From contig CP070790.1 in NCBI GenBank assembly GCA_020346805.1, positions 3,152,261 to 3,171,355 on the forward strand: 19,095 bases of DNA. The letters are read 5' to 3'. The stretch's first letter is position 1. Every line of letters starts with the position of its first letter. The position numbers were made by a program, and so were the translations under genes. Below, piece by piece: positions 1 through 6,826 of the stretch. The notes beneath the pieces are model-generated. The model was given only the letters and a program-made list of their open reading frames with translations, had not been told where the DNA came from and ran no database searches. Source of the stretch: Planctomycetota bacterium. Lineage in GTDB: Bacteria; Planctomycetota; Phycisphaerae; UBA1845; PWPN01.

Positions 1-281
1 ACCTCGCGTTCCGTATCACTGATTTGGCCGTCTATCCGTGCCTCAGCTACTAATAATTCCAGGGCAATCCGAGCACTTTTCTCGGATCTTATCAGAATAC
101 TGTCCGGATCAATCCGGCCGGATTTGGCGGCTTGAATCATGGCTTCCAACGATGCCCGGCCCACGCCAACGCGGGCGGCCAAACCCATTACCACACCCAT
201 TTCCGACTGCTTCAACTGCCCATCAGCCGCCGCCACCACCAGTGCCGCCGTTAGCAATTCCTGTTTTTCAATGTCCGTCAT
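1..281 (-). CDS. TerB-like domain protein, C-terminus cut off by window edge
   Basis: The reading frame is open from an ATG at 281 down to the left edge, giving 93 residues. The start is set by a GAGG ribosome-binding site about 9 bases upstream. The protein is an alpha-helical type with two copies of an acidic turn: AAADGQLKQSE near residues 17-27 and EARIDGQISDTE near residues 79-90. This spacing of 'DG' turns followed by an acidic residue is typical of TerB / DjlA-type (tellurite resistance TerB) helical domains, in which the acidic residues are thought to bind metal or a partner. The role in the cell is unknown; such domains occur in many proteins with no link to tellurite. The C-terminal part is outside the window, so fusion to another domain cannot be excluded. 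It lies 126 bases downstream of folC on the same strand and may be co-transcribed with it. Confidence 0.72.
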   Translation of the reverse strand, partial: MTDIEKQELLTAALVVAAADGQLKQSEMGVVMGLAARVGVGRASLEAMIQAAKSGRIDPDSILIRSEKSARIALELLVAEARIDGQISDTERE

Positions 282-407
282 GTATCATTACCTCGGTTTG
301 ACAAAATTTGTACGGTCAAGACGGTTATCATCAGGCCAGAATAATCACGCTGTCAATCCCAAACCTCGTGAAGGCTAAAAAGTATTCAAATTTATAATAG
401 AGATTAA

Positions 408-1817
408 TCAGACCAAGGCATCGACAACGGTATCGTAGCGTTTGTCGACTACTTTTTTGGCGTGACCTACCAAATAAAATGATCCGGTAATGCATATTAT
501 GTCTTCACGGGTTACTGCCCTCTCGGCAATATCCAGGGCGTCTTCGAGCGTTTCGGCCACTTGGGCCATTTTGCCGGTGCGTTCGGTATATTCGGCCGCC
601 AACTCCACCGGATCCATGGCCCGAGGAGAACCAGCAGCAGTGAAAATCACCTTATCCGCCCCCAAACGGATGTGACCGAGCATCCCGGAGACATCCTTGT
701 CGGCCTGGCATCCGAAAATCACCACCATTGAGTCGTATGGAATGTTTTGCCCGATGGCTCGCATAAGGGCTTCTACACTAGCTGCATTATGAGCACCATC
801 CACCAAAATCCGCGGATTATCGTGGACTATTTCCATTCTGCCAGGTAAACGCGCCTTGGATAAACCCTCAATCGCCGCTTGATCTTCTATTTCCAGGCCA
901 CGTTCCTTCAAAATGGCCATAATACTAAGAGCCAAACCGCAATTGATGGCTTGATGATCACCAAGTAGAGGAACCGGCAAATGCTCAAAACGCGAACTGC
1001 TGGTGGTCAAACTGACTCGATTATGAGGTCCCAATGCCCGAGTCGACTCGAAACGAAAGCTGAACTCAATATCTTGCCCCGTAAACCGAAGCGGCGCCTT
1101 GACCTTGTCGGCTACTCGCTGGATAGCCTGACGTACTTCGTTGGGTTGCGGTGCACTCACCGCTGGAATCCCGGATTTCAAAATGCCGGCTTTCTCTTCG
1201 GCAATCTTAGCTAGTGAATCACCCAACTGATAAACATGATCAATACTGATGCTGGTAATAGCACAAACCTCTGGTTTTACTACATTGGTAGAATCAAGCC
1301 GCCCCCCCACACCCGCTTCAACAATCGCCAGATCCACCTTCTTTTCGGCAAAACACAGGAATGCCGCTGTAGTTAGTATTTCAAAATACGTCGGCTCGTC
1401 TTTGCCGAGTTTTTTTACCGCTTGGGCAATTTTGGCCATTATCCGGGTCAGATCGGACTCAGAGATCATTTCACCGTTAATCTGAATTCGCTCGCGAACA
1501 TCAATAAGATGCGGCGAAGTATAGAGCCCCACTTTTAGCCCACAGTTAATCAACATAGATGCGAGCATGGTGGCGGTTGATCCTTTTCCCTTGGTACCGG
1601 CAATGTGAACGCTACGAAATCCCTTATGCGGATTGCCTACCCCGGAAAGCAGCCTATTCATCCTGGCGAGATTGAAATTGGCCGTATTGTAACCAACCCG
1701 AGCCATTTTTTCGTAGTCGGTCCAATAATTAAGAAAATTCAGCGCTGATTTGTACGTACGGATCGTACTCGGCGCCTTTTTTCGCGTCGATGTCCGCATA
1801 GATAGAGAGCGTGCCAT
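408..1817 (-). CDS. folC: Folylpolyglutamate synthase / dihydrofolate synthase
   Basis: ATP-dependent cytoplasmic ligase that adds glutamate to folates, and in many bacteria also joins dihydropteroate to glutamate to make dihydrofolate. The Mur-ligase-type fold is clear. It has a P-loop GTKGKGST at residues 74-81, TSPHL shortly after, the EAGVGGRLDSTNV segment, SIDHV, the EEKAGILK motif containing the lysine that is carbamylated in this family, then LPGRME and VDGAHN in the C-terminal domain. At 469 residues it is slightly longer than usual (about 420-440). The extra is about 20 basic residues at the N-terminus, before the region that aligns with other FolC proteins. No ribosome-binding site is seen before the ATG at 1817, and a promoter at 1828-1856 would place the transcript start only a few bases upstream, so the message may be leaderless. 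The next Met, at residue 7, is an alternative start. Confidence 0.95.
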   Translation of the reverse strand: MARSLSMRTSTRKKAPSTIRTYKSALNFLNYWTDYEKMARVGYNTANFNLARMNRLLSGVGNPHKGFRSVHIAGTKGKGSTATMLASMLINCGLKVGLYTSPHLIDVRERIQINGEMISESDLTRIMAKIAQAVKKLGKDEPTYFEILTTAAFLCFAEKKVDLAIVEAGVGGRLDSTNVVKPEVCAITSISIDHVYQLGDSLAKIAEEKAGILKSGIPAVSAPQPNEVRQAIQRVADKVKAPLRFTGQDIEFSFRFESTRALGPHNRVSLTTSSSRFEHLPVPLLGDHQAINCGLALSIMAILKERGLEIEDQAAIEGLSKARLPGRMEIVHDNPRILVDGAHNAASVEALMRAIGQNIPYDSMVVIFGCQADKDVSGMLGHIRLGADKVIFTAAGSPRAMDPVELAAEYTERTGKMAQVAETLEDALDIAERAVTREDIICITGSFYLVGHAKKVVDKRYDTVVDALV

Positions 1818-1827
1818 AGAGAATATT

Positions 1828-1856
1828 ATCCTAGCAAATATCGATTATTTCGTCAA
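1828..1856 (-). promoter_or_regulatory. Probable sigma70-type promoter of folC, near-leaderless
   Basis: On the minus strand a -35 box TTGACG (1851-1856) is separated by 17 bases from a -10 box TAGGAT (1828-1833). The predicted transcript start is near 1821-1822, only 4-5 bases before the folC ATG at 1817. That fits the lack of a ribosome-binding site. The match is 5/6 and 4/6 to consensus with ideal spacing, so it is plausible but unproven. Confidence 0.5.
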
Positions 1857-1876
1857 AAAACGGCATCTCCCGCCGT
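1855..1876 (-). terminator. Terminator-like hairpin just upstream of the folC promoter
   Basis: Read on the minus strand, ACGGC (1876-1872) pairs with GCCGT (1864-1860) across a 7-base loop and is followed at once by six T residues (1860-1855). The stem is only 5 bp but GC-rich. The last two T residues are also the first two bases of the folC -35 box. It would stop minus-strand transcription coming from the AT-rich gap before it enters folC. Confidence 0.5.
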
Positions 1877-2411
1877 AATCAAACGGTGTGGATTTTTCAG
1901 GATTTATATCCGTATCCTTCTGTTACGTAATATTTTATCAGAAGTTTGAATAAGATTCCAGCCCATGTTATGGCTCAATAAATATACATTATAAGGCATT
2001 TATTAATATATAAGACTCAACATATAGTGGTTAACAGTTAAGATATCCAAGATTTGACGTTTAGAAACTTTCTACATTATTTTATTTTAAACAGAAACTT
2101 ATTTATATACATATTTAATGAACACCTTTCCAGCCAATACCCGTTATTGAGTAATATTGCCCGTATTTACGTTAGTATTTTAAGCTGATATAGAATCCAA
2201 TTTTCCATAGTAAACCTATTCATTATCCGAATAAAGCCGTTTCTGCATAATGACAATAATCCGAAAGGGATCGATGTAATACATCTGGTTTCAATCTCTC
2301 TTGAACTTTCAGCCTCTCTTGGTCGAGATATTTTATGCTCAGAGACGGAAGGAATATACTAAATAAGTGTTCTTCGAACCATGATGATAAAAAATCAAAC
2401 TTTTATGCAGC
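1877..2411. other. AT-rich intergenic stretch with no gene recognised
   Basis: About 535 bases, visibly richer in A+T than the flanking genes, with frequent stops in all frames. I see no credible coding region, tRNA or mobile element. The one clear internal feature is the first copy of a 13-base direct repeat near its right end. Confidence 0.6.
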
Positions 2412-2423
2412 TTGGTCGAGATA
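2318..2423 (+). repeat. 13-bp direct repeat pair CTTGGTCGAGATA
   Basis: CTTGGTCGAGATA occurs exactly at 2318-2330 and again at 2411-2423. The octamer TTTTATGC follows the first copy directly (2331-2338) and precedes the second by two bases (2401-2408). The second copy contains the possible -35 box of the candidate RNA promoter. It may be a pair of protein-binding sites or the trace of a local duplication. Confidence 0.6.
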
Positions 2424-2440
2424 GGGGACATATATATAAT
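2412..2440 (+). promoter_or_regulatory. Possible promoter of the candidate small RNA
   Basis: A perfect -10 hexamer TATAAT (2435-2440) lies 17 bases after TTGGTC (2412-2417), a weak -35 box (3/6). Transcription would begin near 2446-2447, just before the hairpins of the candidate RNA. The -35 sits inside the repeated 13-mer, so a regulator bound there could control it. Confidence 0.4.
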
Positions 2441-2446
2441 CGAAGA

Positions 2447-2577
2447 GCAAAGCTACGGGGATTCATAACCCCGAGTCTGGTAAACGTGATTAACCGGACC
2501 GGATAGACGGTGTCCATAATCTCTCCGTAAATCCATCAGCTTGTTGCCATCGTTCGGCCTAACAGGCTTTGTTTTTT
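2447..2577 (+). ncRNA. Candidate structured small RNA or 5' leader, family not recognised
   Basis: About 130 bases with a dense set of exact stems. Hairpin A is CGGGG 2456-2460 with CCCCG 2469-2473. Hairpin B is GTCTGGT 2475-2481 with ACCGGAC 2493-2499 (one G-U pair). A strong terminator hairpin follows at 2538-2577. An alternative pairing, GGAC 2496-2499 with GTCC 2512-2515, would compete with hairpin B. If transcription starts further upstream, GAGAT 2418-2422 and GGACA 2426-2430 can pair with ATCTC 2519-2523 and TGTCC 2511-2515. That would close A and B into a multibranch fold. It could be a free small RNA, or a terminator-controlled leader of the protease gene that starts 158 bases later. 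The conserved-looking GCAAAGC (2447-2453) recalls part of the c-di-GMP-I riboswitch, but the rest does not fit. Confidence 0.4.
2538..2577 (+). terminator. Intrinsic terminator after the candidate RNA
   Basis: AGCTTGTT (2538-2545) pairs with AACAGGCT (2561-2568) as an 8-bp stem with one G-U pair. It can be extended by GCC (2546-2548) with GGC (2556-2558) across a small bulge. The stem is followed by TTGTTTTTT (2569-2577). It reads on the plus strand and lies about 160 bases before the protease gene, so it ends a separate short transcript or acts as an attenuator. Confidence 0.6.
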
Positions 2578-2649
2578 GAGTTAAGCGGTTTATTGTCTTT
2601 TTCCGTAAATAAGTTGGAGGACCGCTCATCGGGATTCAACCAGGATTCG

Positions 2650-2655
2650 TATAAT
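2650..2655 (+). promoter_or_regulatory. Possible -10 box for the S41 protease gene
   Basis: A perfect TATAAT hexamer lies 79 bases upstream of the start codon and downstream of the terminator at 2538-2577. No convincing -35 box is found at 16-18 bases, so this is a weak call. Confidence 0.25.
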
Positions 2656-2734
2656 TATTAGGTGTTACTCAATACTGAAAAAAACCAAACAATAGGGATC
2701 ACTAATTATTTTAATATCTATCCAAGGAGGTTTG

Positions 2735-5065
2735 ATGCGTTATTTTAGAACACAATATTCAATGCGACGATGCTGCATACCCCTTTCGATCATAATACTG
2801 GTATTGCTGTCAATATCTTCGGTCGCCGCACAAACAGACACTCAACTCATCGGCACCAAAGCACAACACGAGCAATGGATTAAGTGTCTAACCTCTCTGG
2901 GGACCGGACAATTCAACCAAGCTCAGGAACTTATACGCAGAATCAAAGCCGAAGGCATCCAGGACCAAAAAGTTAATCAGGTTTACGCCTGGTTGAACGA
3001 ATTCAATCGGTCGCAGTCGGAACGGGATGAACGAAGACAAACTGACTATGAAAAATATGTCAATTGGATCAAGGAGGAAATTGAAGCAGCCAACAAGGCC
3101 GGTGAAAAAGGCAAACGTTTATGGAAACAAGCCATCGGACATTGCGAATGGGCATTCCGCAACACCGGGGATCAGGAAAGTTTTCGTAAAGAACCTTGGC
3201 TGTTAGAGACATTAGAAGGGGCAACCAGAGCGGCGTTAACCTACGAAGAAAACGGCAAGTGGTATGACGCAGCCAGTATCTATATCCGTTTGACAGACAT
3301 TTTTCCGTATAACAAAAAGTACCGCGATGCATTTGAAACCTGTCAGGAACATATCCGTCTCGAATTGACCTACGCCCCGGACTCCGATTGGGCCGATGAG
3401 ACCAAAAACATCTCCGCCGACATGACCCGCGACGCCTTCGACAAGATTAAAAATGAATATCTCTCTGAACCGGTATTCAAAGAGGCAGCCATCTCCGGTC
3501 TCAAACAGATTCTTCTTATCATTAACAATCCCGATCTGGCCGAAGTATTTAAAGGTTTGAATGATGAATATTCAGTTGAAGAATTCCGTATTCGAGTAAA
3601 CACCTTGCTCAATAAGGTGAATCGACAAGATGAGATAACCGTTAATGAGTTAAACGAAGACTACTTTGAAACGCTGCTGCAAATCAATCGGGAAACACGC
3701 CTGCTACCGGAAACCGTTATCATCAGGGAATTTACCAACGGAGCTTTAAAACCACTTGACCGTTACAGCGATATGATCTGGCCGAGCGGGGTAGAAGAAT
3801 TCAACAAACATACCCAGGGACAATTTCCCGGTGTGGGAATACAGATCCGCAAAGCCCCTGACGAACCGGTTAAGGTCATCTCACCTCTGGCGAATACACC
3901 TGCTTACCAAGCCGGTATTCAACCTGGAGACCTAATTACGAAAATTAACGGCGTATCCTCAAAAAAATACACCATCAACAAAGCAGTAAGAGAAATTACC
4001 GGTCGCCCTGACACCTATGTCACATTGACTATAAAAAGATCGGGTAAAGACGAGGAGTTTCAAGTCAGGCTTAAACGTCAGGTAATCAAAATCGAAACCA
4101 TCAAGGGTTTTGAACGGGATGAGCAGGATGTCTGGAAATTCATGATCGATCCAAACCGAAAAATCGGTTATATCCGCATGACCAATTTCACGGAAAGAAC
4201 CATTGACGAGCTTAAATCGATTCTTCAACAACTCAAACAAGAACAGGATCTGCAGGGATTGATCTTCGATTTGCGTAACAATCCCGGCGGAACACTCAAA
4301 TCAGCCATTGATGTTTCGGATTTATTCCTTCCCAGCCACAAAAACATTGTTTCAACCAAAGATCGCTACGGTCAGCCCTGGGTAAAATCAACCTCCAGCA
4401 GCCTTCACTATACCGACTTTCCCATGATAGTCCTGGTTAACGGTGCCAGCGCCAGTGCAGCAGAAATTGTAGCCGGTGCACTGCAGGTACATCGACGGGC
4501 TCGCGTGATTGGCGAAAGAACCTTCGGCAAAGGGAGCGTCCAGAACCTTCTCCTATTGAATACCTCTGATGTGGCCTTCTTGAAACTTACCACGCAATTA
4601 TATTATTTGCCGAACGGCCGATGCCTTCACAAAGACGAAGACTCAACCACCTGGGGCGTTGATCCGGATGTCGAGATCAAACTGGTCCCCAAGGAAATCA
4701 ATAAGGTTTACGAACTGAGACTTAAAAAGGACATAATAAAAGGCAAGGACCAAGAGGAACTAACCGAAGAAAGCCTCAAATACATAACCGAATACCGATC
4801 TTCAACGCAACCGGAAGATGAGGATAAAGATGAGAGCAAGGAAAGCAAAGAAGACACCGACGAAGTTGAAGACGAAGAGGAGGAGCATGACTTGCCTCCC
4901 ATCGATCGAGAAGGACAGGACCTAAATGATTGGCCGGAAATAGACCCGCAGCTGGATGCAGCATTTTTACTGATGCGGGTTCGACTAGAAACCGATCAAG
5001 CTTGGCCTAAACAACCTATAGACATGGTCGCTTTACCGGTACCCAATCCACCAACAACCCACTAA
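2735..5065 (+). CDS. Secreted C-terminal processing peptidase (S41, CtpA/Prc type) with PDZ domain
   Basis: Serine protease of family S41, exported to the periplasm, where such enzymes trim or degrade envelope proteins. I prefer the ATG at 2735, just after the ribosome-binding site AAGGAGG (2724-2730), over the TTG one codon earlier, which would be too close; this gives 776 residues. A signal peptide covers residues 1-32 (hydrophobic core, cleavage after SSVAA). Then come a long helical region to about 340, a PDZ domain (about 366-450, starting GVGIQI), and the S41 core with NNPGG at 515-519. The catalytic serine is Ser574 in GASASAAE and the lysine is Lys599 in TFGKGS; their 25-residue spacing matches known CtpA enzymes. 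A very acidic tail segment lies near 693-724. The N-terminal third has no domain I recognise. The gene is monocistronic, with a structured RNA candidate upstream. Which member (prc, ctpA or other) cannot be told. Confidence 0.93.
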   Translation: MRYFRTQYSMRRCCIPLSIIILVLLSISSVAAQTDTQLIGTKAQHEQWIKCLTSLGTGQFNQAQELIRRIKAEGIQDQKVNQVYAWLNEFNRSQSERDERRQTDYEKYVNWIKEEIEAANKAGEKGKRLWKQAIGHCEWAFRNTGDQESFRKEPWLLETLEGATRAALTYEENGKWYDAASIYIRLTDIFPYNKKYRDAFETCQEHIRLELTYAPDSDWADETKNISADMTRDAFDKIKNEYLSEPVFKEAAISGLKQILLIINNPDLAEVFKGLNDEYSVEEFRIRVNTLLNKVNRQDEITVNELNEDYFETLLQINRETRLLPETVIIREFTNGALKPLDRYSDMIWPSGVEEFNKHTQGQFPGVGIQIRKAPDEPVKVISPLANTPAYQAGIQPGDLITKINGVSSKKYTINKAVREITGRPDTYVTLTIKRSGKDEEFQVRLKRQVIKIETIKGFERDEQDVWKFMIDPNRKIGYIRMTNFTERTIDELKSILQQLKQEQDLQGLIFDLRNNPGGTLKSAIDVSDLFLPSHKNIVSTKDRYGQPWVKSTSSSLHYTDFPMIVLVNGASASAAEIVAGALQVHRRARVIGERTFGKGSVQNLLLLNTSDVAFLKLTTQLYYLPNGRCLHKDEDSTTWGVDPDVEIKLVPKEINKVYELRLKKDIIKGKDQEELTEESLKYITEYRSSTQPEDEDKDESKESKEDTDEVEDEEEEHDLPPIDREGQDLNDWPEIDPQLDAAFLLMRVRLETDQAWPKQPIDMVALPVPNPPTTH

Positions 5066-5167
5066 AGTGAATAGCCGCCCCTCCGGCAAGTATGGTCATA
5101 TCAGTAACTTTTTTTTACATTGCAGAATCGACTTATACGAATTCCACTTCAAACATGCGCCAAGAGA

Positions 5168-5213
5168 GCGGGTCAGGCACAAATTTCGGCCGGAAAACCG
5201 AGCCAGACCCCGC
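5168..5213. repeat. REP-like imperfect palindrome between convergent genes
   Basis: GCGGGTCAGGC (5168-5178) is nearly the reverse complement of GCCAGACCCCGC (5202-5213), with one A-A mismatch and one bulged C. An inner CGG/CCG pair shortens the loop. The element lies between the 3' ends of the convergent protease and STAS genes, where REP elements usually sit. GGGTCAGGC-type stems are, from memory, common in REP families mobilised by IS200-like (TnpA-REP) transposases; no such transposase gene is in this window. No second copy was found here, so repeat status is inferred from its form. Confidence 0.45.
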
Positions 5214-5285
5214 GCTGATTCGAAGTATAATCCATATTAGTCGATTGATATTTACACTTAGAAATCGATCAACAAGCGATGTGGA

Positions 5286-5624
5286 TCACTCACCCAGCTT
5301 CAGGCTGGCCAAACCGCTGGCTACATCGTCGTACACATCAAAAATCTTATCCAGTCCGGTAACCAGGAACACACCCCAGACATGAGTATTGACGGAACAT
5401 AATTTGAGTTTGCGCTTATGATTGATTATTTGCAGCTTTCTCAGCTTAAGCAGTTTAGCTATGTTGGAGGAGTTCAGGAAAGTCACATTCTGAAAATTCA
5501 ATAGCACATCAAGATCCTCGCGGTTCTCTACCGTTTCCAGCAAGGCATTCAAATCATCGGTGAACTGCGGGTCGTCAGCCAAGTCAACCAGCAAAACATC
5601 GTCAGACCAATTATCGATAGGCAT
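5286..5624 (-). CDS. STAS-domain protein (anti-sigma factor antagonist type)
   Basis: A single STAS domain of 112 residues, the usual size for stand-alone members of the SpoIIAA/RsbV family. These bind an anti-sigma-factor kinase and are switched by phosphorylation of a serine at the start of an alpha helix. Here the segment VTFLNSSNIAKL (about residues 48-59) matches the usual place of the phospho-serine motif, with Asn where many members have Asp before the Ser pair. The ATG at 5624 has an AGGAG about 12 bases upstream, a long but workable spacing. No partner anti-sigma factor or sigma factor gene is visible nearby, so its target is unknown. It is the last gene of a minus-strand series and is 94 bases downstream of the RNase HII-like gene. 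Confidence 0.8.
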   Translation of the reverse strand: MPIDNWSDDVLLVDLADDPQFTDDLNALLETVENREDLDVLLNFQNVTFLNSSNIAKLLKLRKLQIINHKRKLKLCSVNTHVWGVFLVTGLDKIFDVYDDVASGLASLKLGE

Positions 5625-5718
5625 TATTTCTAATCACTCCTGTTAATCCCGCCAACAACCGGCCCACTCTACTACCCGTTTACTGACCTGTCAAACCTTA
5701 ATGCCAATGCCGCCAATG

Positions 5719-6762
5719 TTAAATATTGCGCACCAGCCACTGGCGATCCACGTGTTGTCGGTTAATAACTGCTCCTATATCCTCAAGAAATCGCAAGCCG
5801 TCCTGATAATATCCCGCTGTGGGGCGAAGCCCCGGCACATGATGAGTCCAGTAACGATTAAAGCAAACCATAAATAACTCACGAATATACTTGCTGAAAA
5901 TACTGGCCAGAGCGACAGGCAAATGGTGCTCTTCTCCGTTACGTACAAAACGAATCATTCGAGGAGTGTCAGGATGAGTAAGACGATAGCTGCTGCGATC
6001 CGGGGATTCCTCGAGGATATCCAATCTGGCACCTTCAAAGGCATTCATCAATTGTCGGTGATAGCGGATTCGGCCGCCGTGACGATCCACCCATATCCGT
6101 AAAGGCCTCGGGCCCACCGCATCGGCAATTTGCTGAATAAGCCGAGAACACTGCCCAAATAACACCACAGCCTTGTTACGCGTCGCTTCAACCAGCCGGT
6201 TGAATTGTCCTGCAGGCAAAACCTCGACCCATACCCCACGAAACTGAATACCGGTTGCCGACAAGTCGGTGGACAACGCATTATGCTGCGTAGTCATATC
6301 GTCGTGGCTGCATTTCACCGGTAATTCGACGTCGCCGTCAATATACCAGGGATAATCCTGAAGCTGATTTATTACCCGAGGGCAAACCATATCAAGCAAG
6401 GCCCGCAGCGATCCCGGCGAATTACCGTCCTGTCGAGAGCCTCCAGGTCGAGTGATTTGCCAACAAAAACTCAAGGCCGCTCGTTCCAACAATCCAATTC
6501 CACCCCTGCCGTACAGTTTCTTACTATCCACCACTGCAAGCCGGGGATCGCGCTTACCGACCTTGCGGGTAATACTGGCTCTCAGCAAAGCCCACAAATC
6601 GGGTCCCTCGGCCGCCGACTTCACCTCCTTCAACACTGCAATCGGCACATCGAAAGCCACGGCCGACACCACCATAGGCCCCAGCAATGGACCGTACCCC
6701 GCCTCATCGATGCCCACGATGGTGGAAGTCTCTATTCCATCCTTATCCAAGCCTTGAGACAT
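5719..6762 (-). CDS. Ribonuclease HII-like protein with long insertion
   Basis: Probable type 2 RNase H, which cuts the RNA strand of RNA-DNA hybrids or removes misinserted ribonucleotides. The N-terminal motif GIDEAGYGPLLGP carries Asp19 and Glu20; DSKKLY follows at Asp79, WVDRHGGR holds Asp226, and ASIFSKYIRE near the C-terminus holds Glu295. These match the four acidic metal-binding positions of RNase HII/HIII, but the last residue is Glu where RNase HII normally has Asp. With 347 residues it is much longer than typical RNase HII (about 200). The excess lies mainly between DSKKLY and VDRHGG (roughly residues 85-215), with further extra sequence before SKYIRE. The start at ATG 6762 has AGGG about 8 bases upstream. 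It follows the rhamnulokinase gene by 64 bases on the same strand. I have not assigned rnhB because the divergence suggests a separate subfamily. Confidence 0.8.
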   Translation of the reverse strand: MSQGLDKDGIETSTIVGIDEAGYGPLLGPMVVSAVAFDVPIAVLKEVKSAAEGPDLWALLRASITRKVGKRDPRLAVVDSKKLYGRGGIGLLERAALSFCWQITRPGGSRQDGNSPGSLRALLDMVCPRVINQLQDYPWYIDGDVELPVKCSHDDMTTQHNALSTDLSATGIQFRGVWVEVLPAGQFNRLVEATRNKAVVLFGQCSRLIQQIADAVGPRPLRIWVDRHGGRIRYHRQLMNAFEGARLDILEESPDRSSYRLTHPDTPRMIRFVRNGEEHHLPVALASIFSKYIRELFMVCFNRYWTHHVPGLRPTAGYYQDGLRFLEDIGAVINRQHVDRQWLVRNI

Positions 6763-6826
6763 GACCGCGCCCTAAAGAACTGCCTACCCTGCAAGTCATT
6801 CAAACACACCTTAAGGCCCACCAGAA

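Noticed and set aside
2447..2510. Possible c-di-GMP-I (GEMM) riboswitch because of GCAAAGC at 2447-2453
   Set aside because: The order of stems and the other conserved positions of that family (the first stem with GAAA loop, GGTAGC-type 3' strand) are not found; kept only as an unassigned structured RNA.
5066..5120. Terminator for the S41 protease gene using the T8 run at 5109-5116
   Set aside because: The only nearby GC stem (GCCG/CGGC, 5074-5087) is 4 bp and about 20 bases away from the T run, so it does not form a standard terminator.
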